Shown here piece after piece: positions 16,614 through 24,273 of a DNA stretch of 34,293 nt. The stretch covers positions 1 to 34,293 of the forward strand of contig JAFEFQ010000004.1 in the NCBI GenBank assembly GCA_018240505.1, read 5' to 3'. The translations under genes were made by a program, and so were the position numbers. This stretch comes from Pseudomonadota bacterium. Lineage in GTDB: Bacteria > Pseudomonadota > Gammaproteobacteria > Xanthomonadales > Rhodanobacteraceae. Position 1 is the stretch's first letter; every line of letters starts with the position of its first letter. The notes under the pieces were generated by a model, which was not told the DNA's origin, searched no databases, and saw nothing but the letters and a program-made list of their open reading frames with translations.

Positions 16614-17925
16614 GCCGGCGATTTTTCCGTTCGGGGCGCGCGCGGATTCGCCGCATCGACGCGGTCGAGGAACTCGAGATAGCGATCCACTTCGGCGAGT
16701 GCGGGATGGTCGGGCGATTCGCGCTTGACCTGTTGCAGCAGCGCGCGTGCGGGCGTCACCTTGTTCATGCGCTCGGCGAGCAGTTTCGCCGCGAGCAGGT
16801 AATTGCGCACGACGTCGGGATGGCCGGGAAAGCGTTTGTGGAAGCCGCCGAGCAGGGGGAGCGCGACTTGAGTTTGCCCCGCATTCGCCGCTGCGGCGGC
16901 GAGACGCGTGATGTCGGCCGGCTCGTCGAGCGCGAAGCCGGGATCGCCCTGTTGCGATTCGCGCGCGATGTCGACGGCGCGCGCATCCTGGCCGAGATCG
17001 AGCAGCACCGGGATGAATCCGCGGCCGTGCGCGGCCAAGGTTGCGGCGTCGCCGGCTTCGCGCAGCCTTCGCGCAGCCATCGCCGGTATTCGACATGCAG
17101 CCCGATCGACTGCGGATTGGTGCGCAGTTCGTCGAGCAGCAATGCCGCCGCGCCCGCCGCATCGCCGGACGCGGCGCGGGTGCGTGCGCTGGCGATCACC
17201 TTGTCCGCGTTGTCTGCCGTGGGAGTTTCCCGGCGCAAACCGGGATCGCCCGCGTAGTCGAATTCGTCGCCGTGATCGTGGATGAGCACGCCGATCAGGC
17301 GGAAGTTCGCAAGCAGCAACCAGCCGACGGCGAAGTGGAGCGCGAAGACCGCGATGAATCTCGCAAGCACGGCGCCGAGTGCGGCCGCGAGCAGGGTTTG
17401 CGCTGCGACAACGAGGGCGAAGAACGCGACCGGCACGAAATACACCGCGCCCAGTCGCGCGGCGATGCGCAGCCACGACAGCGGGTTGAGCGCGAGCCAG
17501 TTGCTGTCCTCGATCGCGATCAACATCATGATCGCCGGCACGGCGAAGGCGATCGCCGCGCCGACGGCCAACGCCGCGCCGGTGCCGTAGCGGCTGCCCG
17601 CGACGACGACGAGAATCTGGCAGACGATCAATACGCCGATGCCGAACCAGCCTGCGGATTCGCTGACGAGGAAGCCGAATTCCGGCGCCGTGTCGCGCCC
17701 GTTGGCGCTCCAGCGCAATACCTCGAGCGCGTATTTCAGGAACGTCGTCCAGGCGATGAAGTCGATGACCATGCCTGGCAGACTCGGCAGCCAATCGGCG
17801 ACGACATGGGTCGCGGCGATCGCCGCCAAAGTCGACAGCGATCCCGATTGCCGCGGATAAACGAGCGCCTCGACCAGGCGTTCGAGCAACGGTGGGGCAT
17901 CCAAGTGCGAGGCGGATTCGGACAC
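16610..17925 (-). pseudogene. Membrane/TPR protein gene interrupted by an 11-bp tandem duplication
   Basis: The 5' frame starts at 17925 (MSESASHLDAPPLLERLVEAL) and encodes five or six membrane segments, then IHDHGDEFDYAGDPGLRRETP and a helical region ending EYRRWLREG. It then runs into Arg/Ser-rich nonsense and stops at 16765. The natural continuation ([34 protein letters not shown] and on through TPR-like helices to APRTEKSPA) is in another frame, and its stop at 16610 overlaps the greB ATG in the operon style of this genome. The switch falls on an exact 11-bp tandem duplication at 17057–17078. Removing one unit restores one frame of 434 codons reading WLREAGDAA. No family was recognised. 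It could be a real mutation, a reversible switch or a sequencing error. Confidence 0.8.
17057..17078 (+). repeat. 11-bp perfect tandem duplication causing a frameshift
   Basis: TTCGCGCAGCC occurs twice in direct succession (17057–17067 and 17068–17078). On the coding (minus) strand this is GGCTGCGCGAA twice. Eleven is not a multiple of three, and deletion of one unit rejoins the two halves of the surrounding gene. Confidence 0.9.
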
Positions 17926-17929
17926 GATG

Positions 17930-19456
17930 CTATTTCCGCAGCAGCGAGCCGAGTACGCCGCGCACGAGTGCGGTGCCGAGGCGGCTGCCGCCGCTGCGGA
18001 TCGCGGACTTGGCCATCGTCTCGATCATGCCCTGGCGCCGCGTCGTTCCGAAAACGACGTCGCTGATCGTCTTGCCCCAACCGGAGCCGGCGCCTTGCGC
18101 GGGCGCCGACGCTCCGCCGCCGACATTGCCGTTCGTGGACGGCGCGGCGGTGGCGCCGGCGCGCTGGGTGAGAATCTCGAATGCCGATTCGCGATCGACC
18201 GCGGTGTCGTACTTGCCGCCGACCGGCGAGCGCGAGCGGATCGTCGCGCGTTCTGCATCGCTGATCGTGCCGATGCGGCAGCCAGGCGGCACGATCAGCG
18301 CGCGTTCGACCGGCAGCGGCACGCCGCCGTCCTGCAGGGTCGAGACCAGCGCCTCGCCGACGCCGAGCTGGGAGATGACCTGGGTGATGTCGCCGACCGC
18401 GGGATTCGGCGCGAACGTCTGCGCGGCGGCGTTGACCGCTTTCTGGTCGCGCGGTGTGAACGCGCGCAGCGCGTGCTGCACGCGATTGCCGAGCTGGCCC
18501 AGGATGACGTCGGGCGCGTCGTCGGGATTCTGCGAGCAAAAGTAGACGCCGACGCCCTTGGAGCGGATCAGGCGCACGACCTGCTCGACGCGCTTCTGCA
18601 GCGCCGGCGGGCAGTCGTCGAACAACAAATGCGCCTCGTCGAAGAAGAACACGAGCTTGGGCACGTCGAGGTCGCCGACCTCGGGCAGCTTCTCGAACAG
18701 CTCGGACAACAGCCAGAGCAGGAAGGTCGAGTACAGCATCGGCTTCAGGATCAACTGGTCCGCGGCGAGGATGTTGACCACGCCGCGCCCGGACATGTCC
18801 TGGCGCATGAAGTCGGCGAGGTCGAGCGCGGGTTCGCCGAAGAAGACATCGCCGCCGGCGTTTTCGAGCTGCAGCAGCGCGCGCTGGATCGCCGCGATCG
18901 AGGTCGGGCCGATCAGGCCGTATTGCGCGGACAGTTCCTTCGCATTGGCCTTGTCCGCGGCGAAGTTGAGCAGCGCGCGCAGGTCCTTCAGATCGAGCAG
19001 CAGCCAGCCGTGGTCGTCGGCGGCCTTGAACACGATCTCGAGCACGCCCGACTGCACGTCGTTGAGTTCGAGCAGGCGCGCGAACAGGGTCGGGCCCATC
19101 TCGGACACGGTCGCGCGCACCGGATGGCCGAGCTTGCCGTAGATGTCCCAGAAGATCACCGGGTTCGCGCTTGGCGCGAAATTCGTGATGCCGAGCTTGT
19201 CGAGGCGCGGCTGCAGCTTGTCGTTGACGACCGCGGCCTGCGACAGGCCGGCGAGGTCGCCTTTTACGTCGGCGAGGAACACCGGCACGCCGAGTTTGGA
19301 GAAGCCCTCGGCCATGACCATCAGCGACACGGATTTGCCCGTGCCGGTCGCGCCCGCGATCATGCCGTGGCGGTTGCCGTATTTCGCGTGCAGGAAAACA
19401 TCGGGCGATTTGCTGCCCGCGAGTTGGCTTTTGCCGAGAAGAATGTCGTTTGCCAT
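17930..19456 (-). CDS. HerA-like ATPase / DUF853 family protein (YjgR type)
   Basis: This 508-residue P-loop ATPase of the HerA/FtsK clan is similar in layout and length to E. coli YjgR (about 500 residues). Walker A is AGATGTGKS at ~34–42, preceded by HAKYGNRHGM. Walker B is LVFFFDEAHLLFDD. Further family segments are ADVKGDLAGLSQ, NFAPSANPVIFWDIYGKLGHPVR, CSQNPDDAPDVILGQLGNRVQHALRAFTPRDQKAV and a C-terminal QGMIETMAKSAIRSGGSRLG with a basic end. The ATG at 19456 gives the standard MANDILLGKS start. The stop is 4 bases before the frameshifted membrane gene, so the two were probably cotranscribed with greB. The cellular role is not established; a DNA-translocation role is only suggested by the fold. 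Confidence 0.92.
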   Translation of the reverse strand: MANDILLGKSQLAGSKSPDVFLHAKYGNRHGMIAGATGTGKSVSLMVMAEGFSKLGVPVFLADVKGDLAGLSQAAVVNDKLQPRLDKLGITNFAPSANPVIFWDIYGKLGHPVRATVSEMGPTLFARLLELNDVQSGVLEIVFKAADDHGWLLLDLKDLRALLNFAADKANAKELSAQYGLIGPTSIAAIQRALLQLENAGGDVFFGEPALDLADFMRQDMSGRGVVNILAADQLILKPMLYSTFLLWLLSELFEKLPEVGDLDVPKLVFFFDEAHLLFDDCPPALQKRVEQVVRLIRSKGVGVYFCSQNPDDAPDVILGQLGNRVQHALRAFTPRDQKAVNAAAQTFAPNPAVGDITQVISQLGVGEALVSTLQDGGVPLPVERALIVPPGCRIGTISDAERATIRSRSPVGGKYDTAVDRESAFEILTQRAGATAAPSTNGNVGGGASAPAQGAGSGWGKTISDVVFGTTRRQGMIETMAKSAIRSGGSRLGTALVRGVLGSLLRK

Positions 19457-19600
19457 GCCAGTTCCAAGTTCGTCCGCTACCCAGCCACGAATAATCTCAC
19501 GACAGATTGTGGACGCAACAGGGTTGCGGCGCCGGTTCAAGGTGGTAGGATTTCCGCGCAACGCAAATGGCCGATTCGTGCGCTCCGGGGGGAGATCGTC

Positions 19601-20116
19601 ATGTTGCGAACCATGGTCCGACTGGCGGCGGCGCTGCTCTTCGCTGCCAGCGCTTGCTGTCACGCAGACGCGAACGTCGGCGAGGCTGCGCCCGACGTCG
19701 TCCTCGGCGTGACCCAGGCCGTCAATTCGGTACGGGCGTCGGATCACGCCGGCAAGGTGGTGGTCGTGTCGTTCTGGGCGTCGTGGTGCGCGACGTGCCG
19801 CAAGGAGCTGGCGATGCTCGACGGCCTGCAACTGGAGGACAAGGGCGGCCTCCAGGTCATCGGCGTCAATATCGAAGACCGCGAACTGTTCAAGAAGGCG
19901 GCCAGGCAACTCGGCGAGTTGCACGTGCTGCTGGTCAACGATCGCGACGAACGCTGCCAGAAAGCCTATGGCGTCAAGGCGATTCCGAACCTGGTGATCA
20001 TCGGCCGCGATGGGCGCATTCTCGCCATGCGAAAAAGCTATGGCGAAGACGCCCTGGCGGGCATCGCCGATGAAATCCATCGCGCGCTCGCGCCGGCCTC
20101 GGCGAATAACGGCTGA
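19601..20116 (+). CDS. TlpA-like thiol:disulfide oxidoreductase
   Basis: This 171-residue exported thioredoxin-fold protein has an N-terminal signal (MLRTMVRLAAALLFAASACC). The ASAC at 16–19 might be a weak lipobox. The redox site is WCATC (C63 and C66) after VVVVSFWAS, and the cis-proline loop is AIPNLVIIGRDG. Layout and length match TlpA/ResA proteins that reduce periplasmic disulfides, for instance in cytochrome c maturation; the partner here is unknown. An unusually strong GGGGGGAG lies at 19587–19594. It diverges from the HerA-like gene; the 144-bp gap 19457–19600 holds both leaders and no recognised element. Confidence 0.92.
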   Translation: MLRTMVRLAAALLFAASACCHADANVGEAAPDVVLGVTQAVNSVRASDHAGKVVVVSFWASWCATCRKELAMLDGLQLEDKGGLQVIGVNIEDRELFKKAARQLGELHVLLVNDRDERCQKAYGVKAIPNLVIIGRDGRILAMRKSYGEDALAGIADEIHRALAPASANNG

Positions 20117-20192
20117 ACGAATTCCGCTTGCTTTCGGTCAAGGGTTGTCGGGCCGGCGCGCGCTGTGTAACGTGTGCGCGTTGATTCGTCGG

Positions 20193-21881
20193 ATGAGCGG
20201 AATGTTCAGAATTCGTATGTGGGCGCCTCGAAAAACCGTAGCGAGCGAAGAGAATTTGCGCGTCGCCGGAGCGCAGGAACCGGAGCATACAGATGAGTAT
20301 GTGAGGATTCCGAGCACCGCCGGCGCGCAAATTATCGAGCGCAGTAGGTTTTTCGAGGCGCCCTGGTGTGTTGCGGCTGTTGTGACGATCGCGCTGGCCG
20401 GCTGCGCGGGTGGCCCGGCGCAGAAGAAATCGGCGGCGAATGGTCAGGAGAAGCTCAGCCCCGCGGTCGCGGCCCTGTATACGCGCCTTGCCGACGACGA
20501 GAAACGCTACTTCGCCGCACGCGATCCGGCTACGTTCAAGAACGACGAGACCGCGGCGACGGCGTCGTACGAGTGGGCGTGGAACGACGCGCAGGACGCG
20601 GCCGCGCTCTGCGCGAAGACGCACGGCTGCGATACGACAAAGTTCGATGCCGCGTTCGCGCGCATGTCGGGACAGGTGGCGGCAACGCCCGGTGGCGAGG
20701 AAGCGACGACGCCCGAGGCGACGACCACGGCGGGCGAAGCCTCTGCGGTCGCGGCGGCCGTGCCCGAGATCGGCCGCACGGTGACCCTGCTCAAGGGGCG
20801 CGAATTGTCGGAGGTGATGACGCTCAACGGCCCGGTCAAGGTTGCGCTCGAGGAGTGGCTGACCTCGTTGCGCCCGAACCTGATGGACACCTACGAGAAC
20901 TACCAGTATCTGCGCAGCCTGATGTGGCCGGAGTACGAGAAGGCCAAGCTGCCCGAGGCGATCCTGTTCGGCATCATGGCCAAGGAATCGGGCGGGCGCG
21001 TGCACGCGTATTCACGTTCCGGTGCGGCCGGCCTGCTGCAATTCATGCCGGCGACCGGGCAGCGCTTCGGCCTCAACTACGAGGACGGCTTCGACCAGCG
21101 CTACGACCCGCAGCTCGCCGCACGCGCGAATGCCGCGTATCTCAACGAACAGCTCGCGCAGCTCAACAACAATCTCGAAATGGTGATCGCCGCGTACAAC
21201 GGCGGCGAAGGCCGCATGCAGCGCCTGGCCAGGAGCGCACCCGACGCGGGCTTCTGGGACCCGGAAATCTTCTCGCAGTTGCCGCCGGAGACGCGCGATT
21301 ACGTACCGGTCGTGCTCGCCGCGGCATGGCTGTACCTGCATCCGGAAAAGTACAACCTGCAATTTCCGAAGATCGACGGCCGCCTCGGTACGCTGGTGTT
21401 GCAGAAGAAGGCGTCGCTCGCCGAACTCGCCGTCTGCCTCGGCGATGCGGGCAGCGCGCACGACGGCTGGTTCCGCGCGCTGCGCAACTTGAATGCGGCG
21501 ATCGATCCGCGCGACCCGCAGCCGGCCTCGACGCCGCTGCGCGTGCCGCAGCAACTCGTTGGCCTGTACGAAAAAAACTGCATTCGCGGCGCATGGGGCG
21601 CGGTCGCGAGCGATTTGCACCAGGCGGTGCTCAGCACGCCCGCGCCGACTGCGGTGATCAGCGCGACCCGGCGCGCGCCGCCGCCACCGCCGCCGGTCGC
21701 CAAGGCGCGCAAGGCTGCCCCGACCTATGTCGTGCGCCGTGGCGAAACGCTCAGCTCGATTGCGCGCAAGTTCGGTTGCAACAACGCGCAGGAACTGGCC
21801 AAGGCCAACGGCATCAAGGCCTGGGACGTTGGCAAGGTGCACCCGGGCCGCGTACTGCAGGTCGGCGTCTGCACCCAATAG
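20193..21881 (+). CDS. Lytic murein transglycosylase lipoprotein with LysM domain (MltD-like); start uncertain
   Basis: This enzyme cleaves peptidoglycan glycan strands. The GH23/SLT domain lies in the middle: AILFGIMAKESGGRVHAYS contains the catalytic Glu (about residue 265), then GAAGLLQFMPATGQRFGL and MVIAAYNGGEGRMQRLA. A proline run and one C-terminal LysM (TYVVRRGETLSSIARKFG) bind the wall. The lipobox LAGC follows PWCVAAVVTIA. The N-terminus is odd: about 45 residues before the hydrophobic core are encoded by a palindromic element (20221–20363). Starts at 20193, 20202, 20217 (ATG) or 20301 (GTG, inside the element) are possible; none has a clear Shine–Dalgarno. The catalytic part is certain, the first ~60 residues are not. 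Confidence 0.9.
   Translation: MSGMFRIRMWAPRKTVASEENLRVAGAQEPEHTDEYVRIPSTAGAQIIERSRFFEAPWCVAAVVTIALAGCAGGPAQKKSAANGQEKLSPAVAALYTRLADDEKRYFAARDPATFKNDETAATASYEWAWNDAQDAAALCAKTHGCDTTKFDAAFARMSGQVAATPGGEEATTPEATTTAGEASAVAAAVPEIGRTVTLLKGRELSEVMTLNGPVKVALEEWLTSLRPNLMDTYENYQYLRSLMWPEYEKAKLPEAILFGIMAKESGGRVHAYSRSGAAGLLQFMPATGQRFGLNYEDGFDQRYDPQLAARANAAYLNEQLAQLNNNLEMVIAAYNGGEGRMQRLARSAPDAGFWDPEIFSQLPPETRDYVPVVLAAAWLYLHPEKYNLQFPKIDGRLGTLVLQKKASLAELAVCLGDAGSAHDGWFRALRNLNAAIDPRDPQPASTPLRVPQQLVGLYEKNCIRGAWGAVASDLHQAVLSTPAPTAVISATRRAPPPPPPVAKARKAAPTYVVRRGETLSSIARKFGCNNAQELAKANGIKAWDVGKVHPGRVLQVGVCTQ
20221..20363. repeat. 143-bp near-palindromic element with 17-bp perfect terminal inverted repeats (MITE-like)
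   Basis: The ends are GGGCGCCTCGAAAAACC at 20221–20237 and its exact complement at 20347–20363. The interior is also largely self-complementary: AATTTGCGCG near 20252 pairs with CGCGCAAATT near 20323, and GCATAC near 20285 pairs with GTATGTG near 20297. No open reading frame of its own and no clear target-site duplication are visible. It lies inside the open frame of the lytic transglycosylase gene, between the possible start codons and the lipoprotein signal. Confidence 0.8.
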
Positions 21882-22017
21882 CGCGGCGACAATGACGCTG
21901 TCGGCTGGCGTCGAGATCTCGTGTTCGCGGCAGCAATGCTCCGCTCTAGTGGCCGTCGTGCTCCCGAAGCGGCTTGCCCGGCCATCCATGTCATTTTCAC
22001 CGCCGAATTCCTAAGTG

Positions 22018-22059
22018 ATGGGAGCGCCATCGCGAAACCGTCCGCGATGACGCTCCCAT
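22018..22059 (+). terminator. Strong hairpin upstream of the orphan secreted-protein gene (terminator or leader structure)
   Basis: 17-base arms ATGGGAGCGCCATCGCG (22018–22034) and CGCGATGACGCTCCCAT (22043–22059) pair with a single mismatch around an 8-base loop. Only a short T-rich TTATT follows. It sits 137 bases after the transglycosylase stop and 21 bases before the next ATG, with its 3' arm almost touching the GAGGAG ribosome binding site (22068–22073). It may be a terminator or a translation-modulating leader. The rest of the 199-bp gap 21882–22080 shows no gene. Confidence 0.65.
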
Positions 22060-22080
22060 TTATTGACGAGGAGTTCGGAC

Positions 22081-22680
22081 ATGACCAGCCAGATGCCAGC
22101 GCGCGCGAGGCGCGCCAAATCCGCATTTGTTTCCTTGGCGTTTCCTGCATTGCTGTTGGGGGCGGGCAGCGCGCTTGCGGACAAGCCGGTCCAGCCGGTG
22201 CTCGTGACCAACGATGCGACCGCCCCGGTGCCCGTCGCCGTGCAAGGCGCGACGCAGGTGTCGGGAACGGTGACGGTCGCAAACACGCCGAGCGTCACGA
22301 TAGCCAACAGTCCGTCGGTCAGCGTGACCGGTCCCGTGCGCGTGCAGGCGAGCGTGACGCCGTACAAGTCGGTCGCCAGCGTCGCGGACTCGACGAGTTG
22401 CGCGCCGCAATGCTATTTCCATTTCTCGCCGGTTCCCGCGGGGTATCGTCTGGTCGTCACCTATGTCTCGGCGCAAATCGCGAAAGCTGTCGACAGCATT
22501 CTGCTGGACGAGACGCTGTTCATCGCGCAGCCGTATCCGAATTCGGGCCTGATCAGCGCCCCGGTGACTTACTATTTCGAACCCGGACAGACACCTTCAG
22601 CTCGTCTTTTCGATCCCGACACGTCGTCGTCTGCCACCCTGATCGTTGTCCTGATCGGGCATCTCGTGCCAGCTTCGTGA
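22081..22680 (+). CDS. Secreted protein of unknown function with short VTVANTPS-like repeats
   Basis: This 199-residue protein has a basic n-region (MTSQMPARARRAKS) and signal core (AFVSLAFPALLLGAGSALA). Residues ~45–90 hold imperfect short repeats (VTVANTPSVTIANSPSVSVTG) of a beta-strand-rich kind, followed by a domain with a CAPQC pair and many aromatic residues (CYFHFSPVPAGYRLVVTYV, PVTYYFEPG). The start at 22081 was chosen for GAGGAG at 22068–22073. No enzyme motif or family was recognised. The Val/Thr/Asn/Ser repeats suggest an extracellular or surface-exposed fold, which is inference. It stands alone and converges on psd; the gap 22681–22713 is empty. Confidence 0.8.
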   Translation: MTSQMPARARRAKSAFVSLAFPALLLGAGSALADKPVQPVLVTNDATAPVPVAVQGATQVSGTVTVANTPSVTIANSPSVSVTGPVRVQASVTPYKSVASVADSTSCAPQCYFHFSPVPAGYRLVVTYVSAQIAKAVDSILLDETLFIAQPYPNSGLISAPVTYYFEPGQTPSARLFDPDTSSSATLIVVLIGHLVPAS

Positions 22681-22713
22681 GCGGCTTGCGCACGACGCGA
22701 GACGCAGGCGTTC

Positions 22714-23562
22714 TCAGCCGCCGAGGGCGTCGCCGACGCGGACGCTCGCGCCGGCGACGCATTCGGCGGCGAGCGAAAGCGCGCCAGGCAGCAGCAGGAT
22801 CACGGTCGAGCCCATGTTGAACCGCCCCATTTCGGCGAAGCGTTCGAGGCGGATGCGTTTTTCGCGCCAGTCCTTGCGCGTGATCGTGCTCGCGTAGGGC
22901 GGGATCTCGAGGCCGCTCCATACCGTCTCCACGCTCGACACGAGCATCGCGCCGACCATGACGACCGCGAACGGCCCATGCTCGCCGTCGAAATGGCAGA
23001 CCAGGCGTTCGTTGCGCGCGAACAGGCGCGGCACGGCCTCGACCGTGAACGGCGCGACGCTGAACAGCCGCCCAGGGACGTGCACGGTCTCGCGCAGCGT
23101 GCCGGCCAGCGGCATGTGCATGCGGTGGTAGTCGCGCGGCGACAGATACACGGTGGCGAATTGTCCGTTCGTATACTTTTGCGCCTCGAGCTCGTCGCCG
23201 AGCAGTTCGGCGACGCTGAAATCGAAGCCCTTGGCCTGGAAGATGCGGCCGGAGCCGGCCTCGTTCGCGACGATCGCGCCGGCCTGGCTGATCCTGCCGT
23301 CGGCCGGACAGGCGATGGCGCGCGGATCGGCCGGTGCGGTGCGCGCGCCCGGCTTGAGCGCGCGCGTGAAGAACGCATTGAAGCTCGCGTACGCGCGCGG
23401 GTCGGGCTGCGCGGCCTCGTCCATGTCCACGGCGTAGTTCTTGACCACGGTGTCGATGAGGAAATTCTTCCATGGCGTCCACGTCCAGCGCGTCGCCCAA
23501 TAGACGATGCGCGACAGCGCGCGGTGCGGCAGCAGGTATTGCAGCGCGACGGCGGGGCGCAT
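22714..23562 (-). CDS. psd: Phosphatidylserine decarboxylase
   Basis: Psd converts phosphatidylserine to phosphatidylethanolamine at the inner membrane, using a pyruvoyl group made by self-cleavage. The 282 residues match family length. The cleavage site is M250-G-S-T (usually LGST), with S252 becoming the pyruvoyl group of the small chain. The proteolytic Asp/His partners are in [11 protein letters not shown] (D88) and [13 protein letters not shown] (H146/H149). [14 protein letters not shown] and [13 protein letters not shown] are further family segments. It follows the Sco gene by only 3 bases and is probably cotranscribed with it. Confidence 0.96.
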   Translation of the reverse strand: MRPAVALQYLLPHRALSRIVYWATRWTWTPWKNFLIDTVVKNYAVDMDEAAQPDPRAYASFNAFFTRALKPGARTAPADPRAIACPADGRISQAGAIVANEAGSGRIFQAKGFDFSVAELLGDELEAQKYTNGQFATVYLSPRDYHRMHMPLAGTLRETVHVPGRLFSVAPFTVEAVPRLFARNERLVCHFDGEHGPFAVVMVGAMLVSSVETVWSGLEIPPYASTITRKDWREKRIRLERFAEMGRFNMGSTVILLLPGALSLAAECVAGASVRVGDALGG

Positions 23563-23565
23563 GCG

Positions 23566-24207
23566 TCAGCGCCAGCCGGCCAGCGTGGCCATGTCGTCGG
23601 CGAGGTCCTTGGCCTTGAACGGCGGCCGGAACAGGCCGACGAGCCGGCCCTGCGGATCGACGATGACGATGGAGCCGGAATGGTCGACCTCGACGCTGCC
23701 GTCGTCCTTCTTGGTGCGCGAGTAGACGATGCCGAGCGAGCGGGTCAGCTTGGTCAGTTCGGCGTCGGTGCCGGTCGCGGCGACGAAGTCTGGGCTGAAG
23801 AAGCCCACATACCTGGCCAGTGCGTCGGGCGTGTCGCGCTCCGGATCGACCGAGACGAAATCGACGCGCAACTTGTCCTGCACGCCGCGCTTGCCCAGAT
23901 CCGCCCAGGCCGACTTGAGTTCGGCCAGCGTGGTCGGGCAGACGTCGGGACAGGTCGTGTAGCCGAAGTAGACGAAGCTCCAGCGGCCGCGCCAGTCGGC
24001 GAGGGTCAGCGGCTTGCCGTTCGCCTGCCGCAGCGCGAACTCCGGGATCGCGCGCGGCTCGGGATAGAACAGGGCGCTGGCGAGTTTCGGCTGCGCGGGC
24101 GCGTTCGCGTAGCGCGTGCCGAGCCACAGGCCGAACGCCGCGACGATGGCGGCGAGCACGATGAGCAGGGTGGGATTCGGGCGTGAAGCAGGGGCGGGCG
24201 AGTTCAT
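23566..24207 (-). CDS. SCO family copper-binding/thioredoxin-like protein
   Basis: This is a 213-residue membrane-anchored protein: an N-terminal helix at ~13–30 (LLIVLAAIVAAFGLWLG), then a thioredoxin fold. The copper ligands of Sco1/SenC proteins are present: C86 and C90 in YTTCPDVCPTTL and H176 in VEVDHSGSIVIVDPQG. It probably delivers copper to, or maintains the thiols of, the CuA site of cytochrome c oxidase; no oxidase genes are in the window. A perfect TATAAT ends 6 bases before the ATG, and no Shine–Dalgarno is visible, so the message may be leaderless. Confidence 0.94.
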   Translation of the reverse strand: MNSPAPASRPNPTLLIVLAAIVAAFGLWLGTRYANAPAQPKLASALFYPEPRAIPEFALRQANGKPLTLADWRGRWSFVYFGYTTCPDVCPTTLAELKSAWADLGKRGVQDKLRVDFVSVDPERDTPDALARYVGFFSPDFVAATGTDAELTKLTRSLGIVYSRTKKDDGSVEVDHSGSIVIVDPQGRLVGLFRPPFKAKDLADDMATLAGWR

Positions 24208-24213
24208 GCCGGC

Positions 24214-24219
24214 ATTATA
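24214..24219 (-). promoter_or_regulatory. -10 box of the Sco gene, placed for a leaderless transcript
   Basis: On the minus strand TATAAT is followed by GCCGGC and then the ATG at 24207. The usual 6–7-base distance from -10 to the first transcribed base puts the start at the A of ATG. No recognisable -35 is seen 17 bases upstream. Confidence 0.6.
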
Positions 24220-24273
24220 TCGGGCCGGCAGCGCCGGTTTGCCGAAGCGCGCCCGCGGCGCGTGCCGAGCGCG

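Noticed and set aside
17927..19600. Long plus-strand frame leading into the TlpA-like gene
   Set aside because: It is antisense to the HerA-like ATPase, composed of charged low-complexity sequence; the TlpA signal peptide and its ribosome binding site fix the start at 19601.
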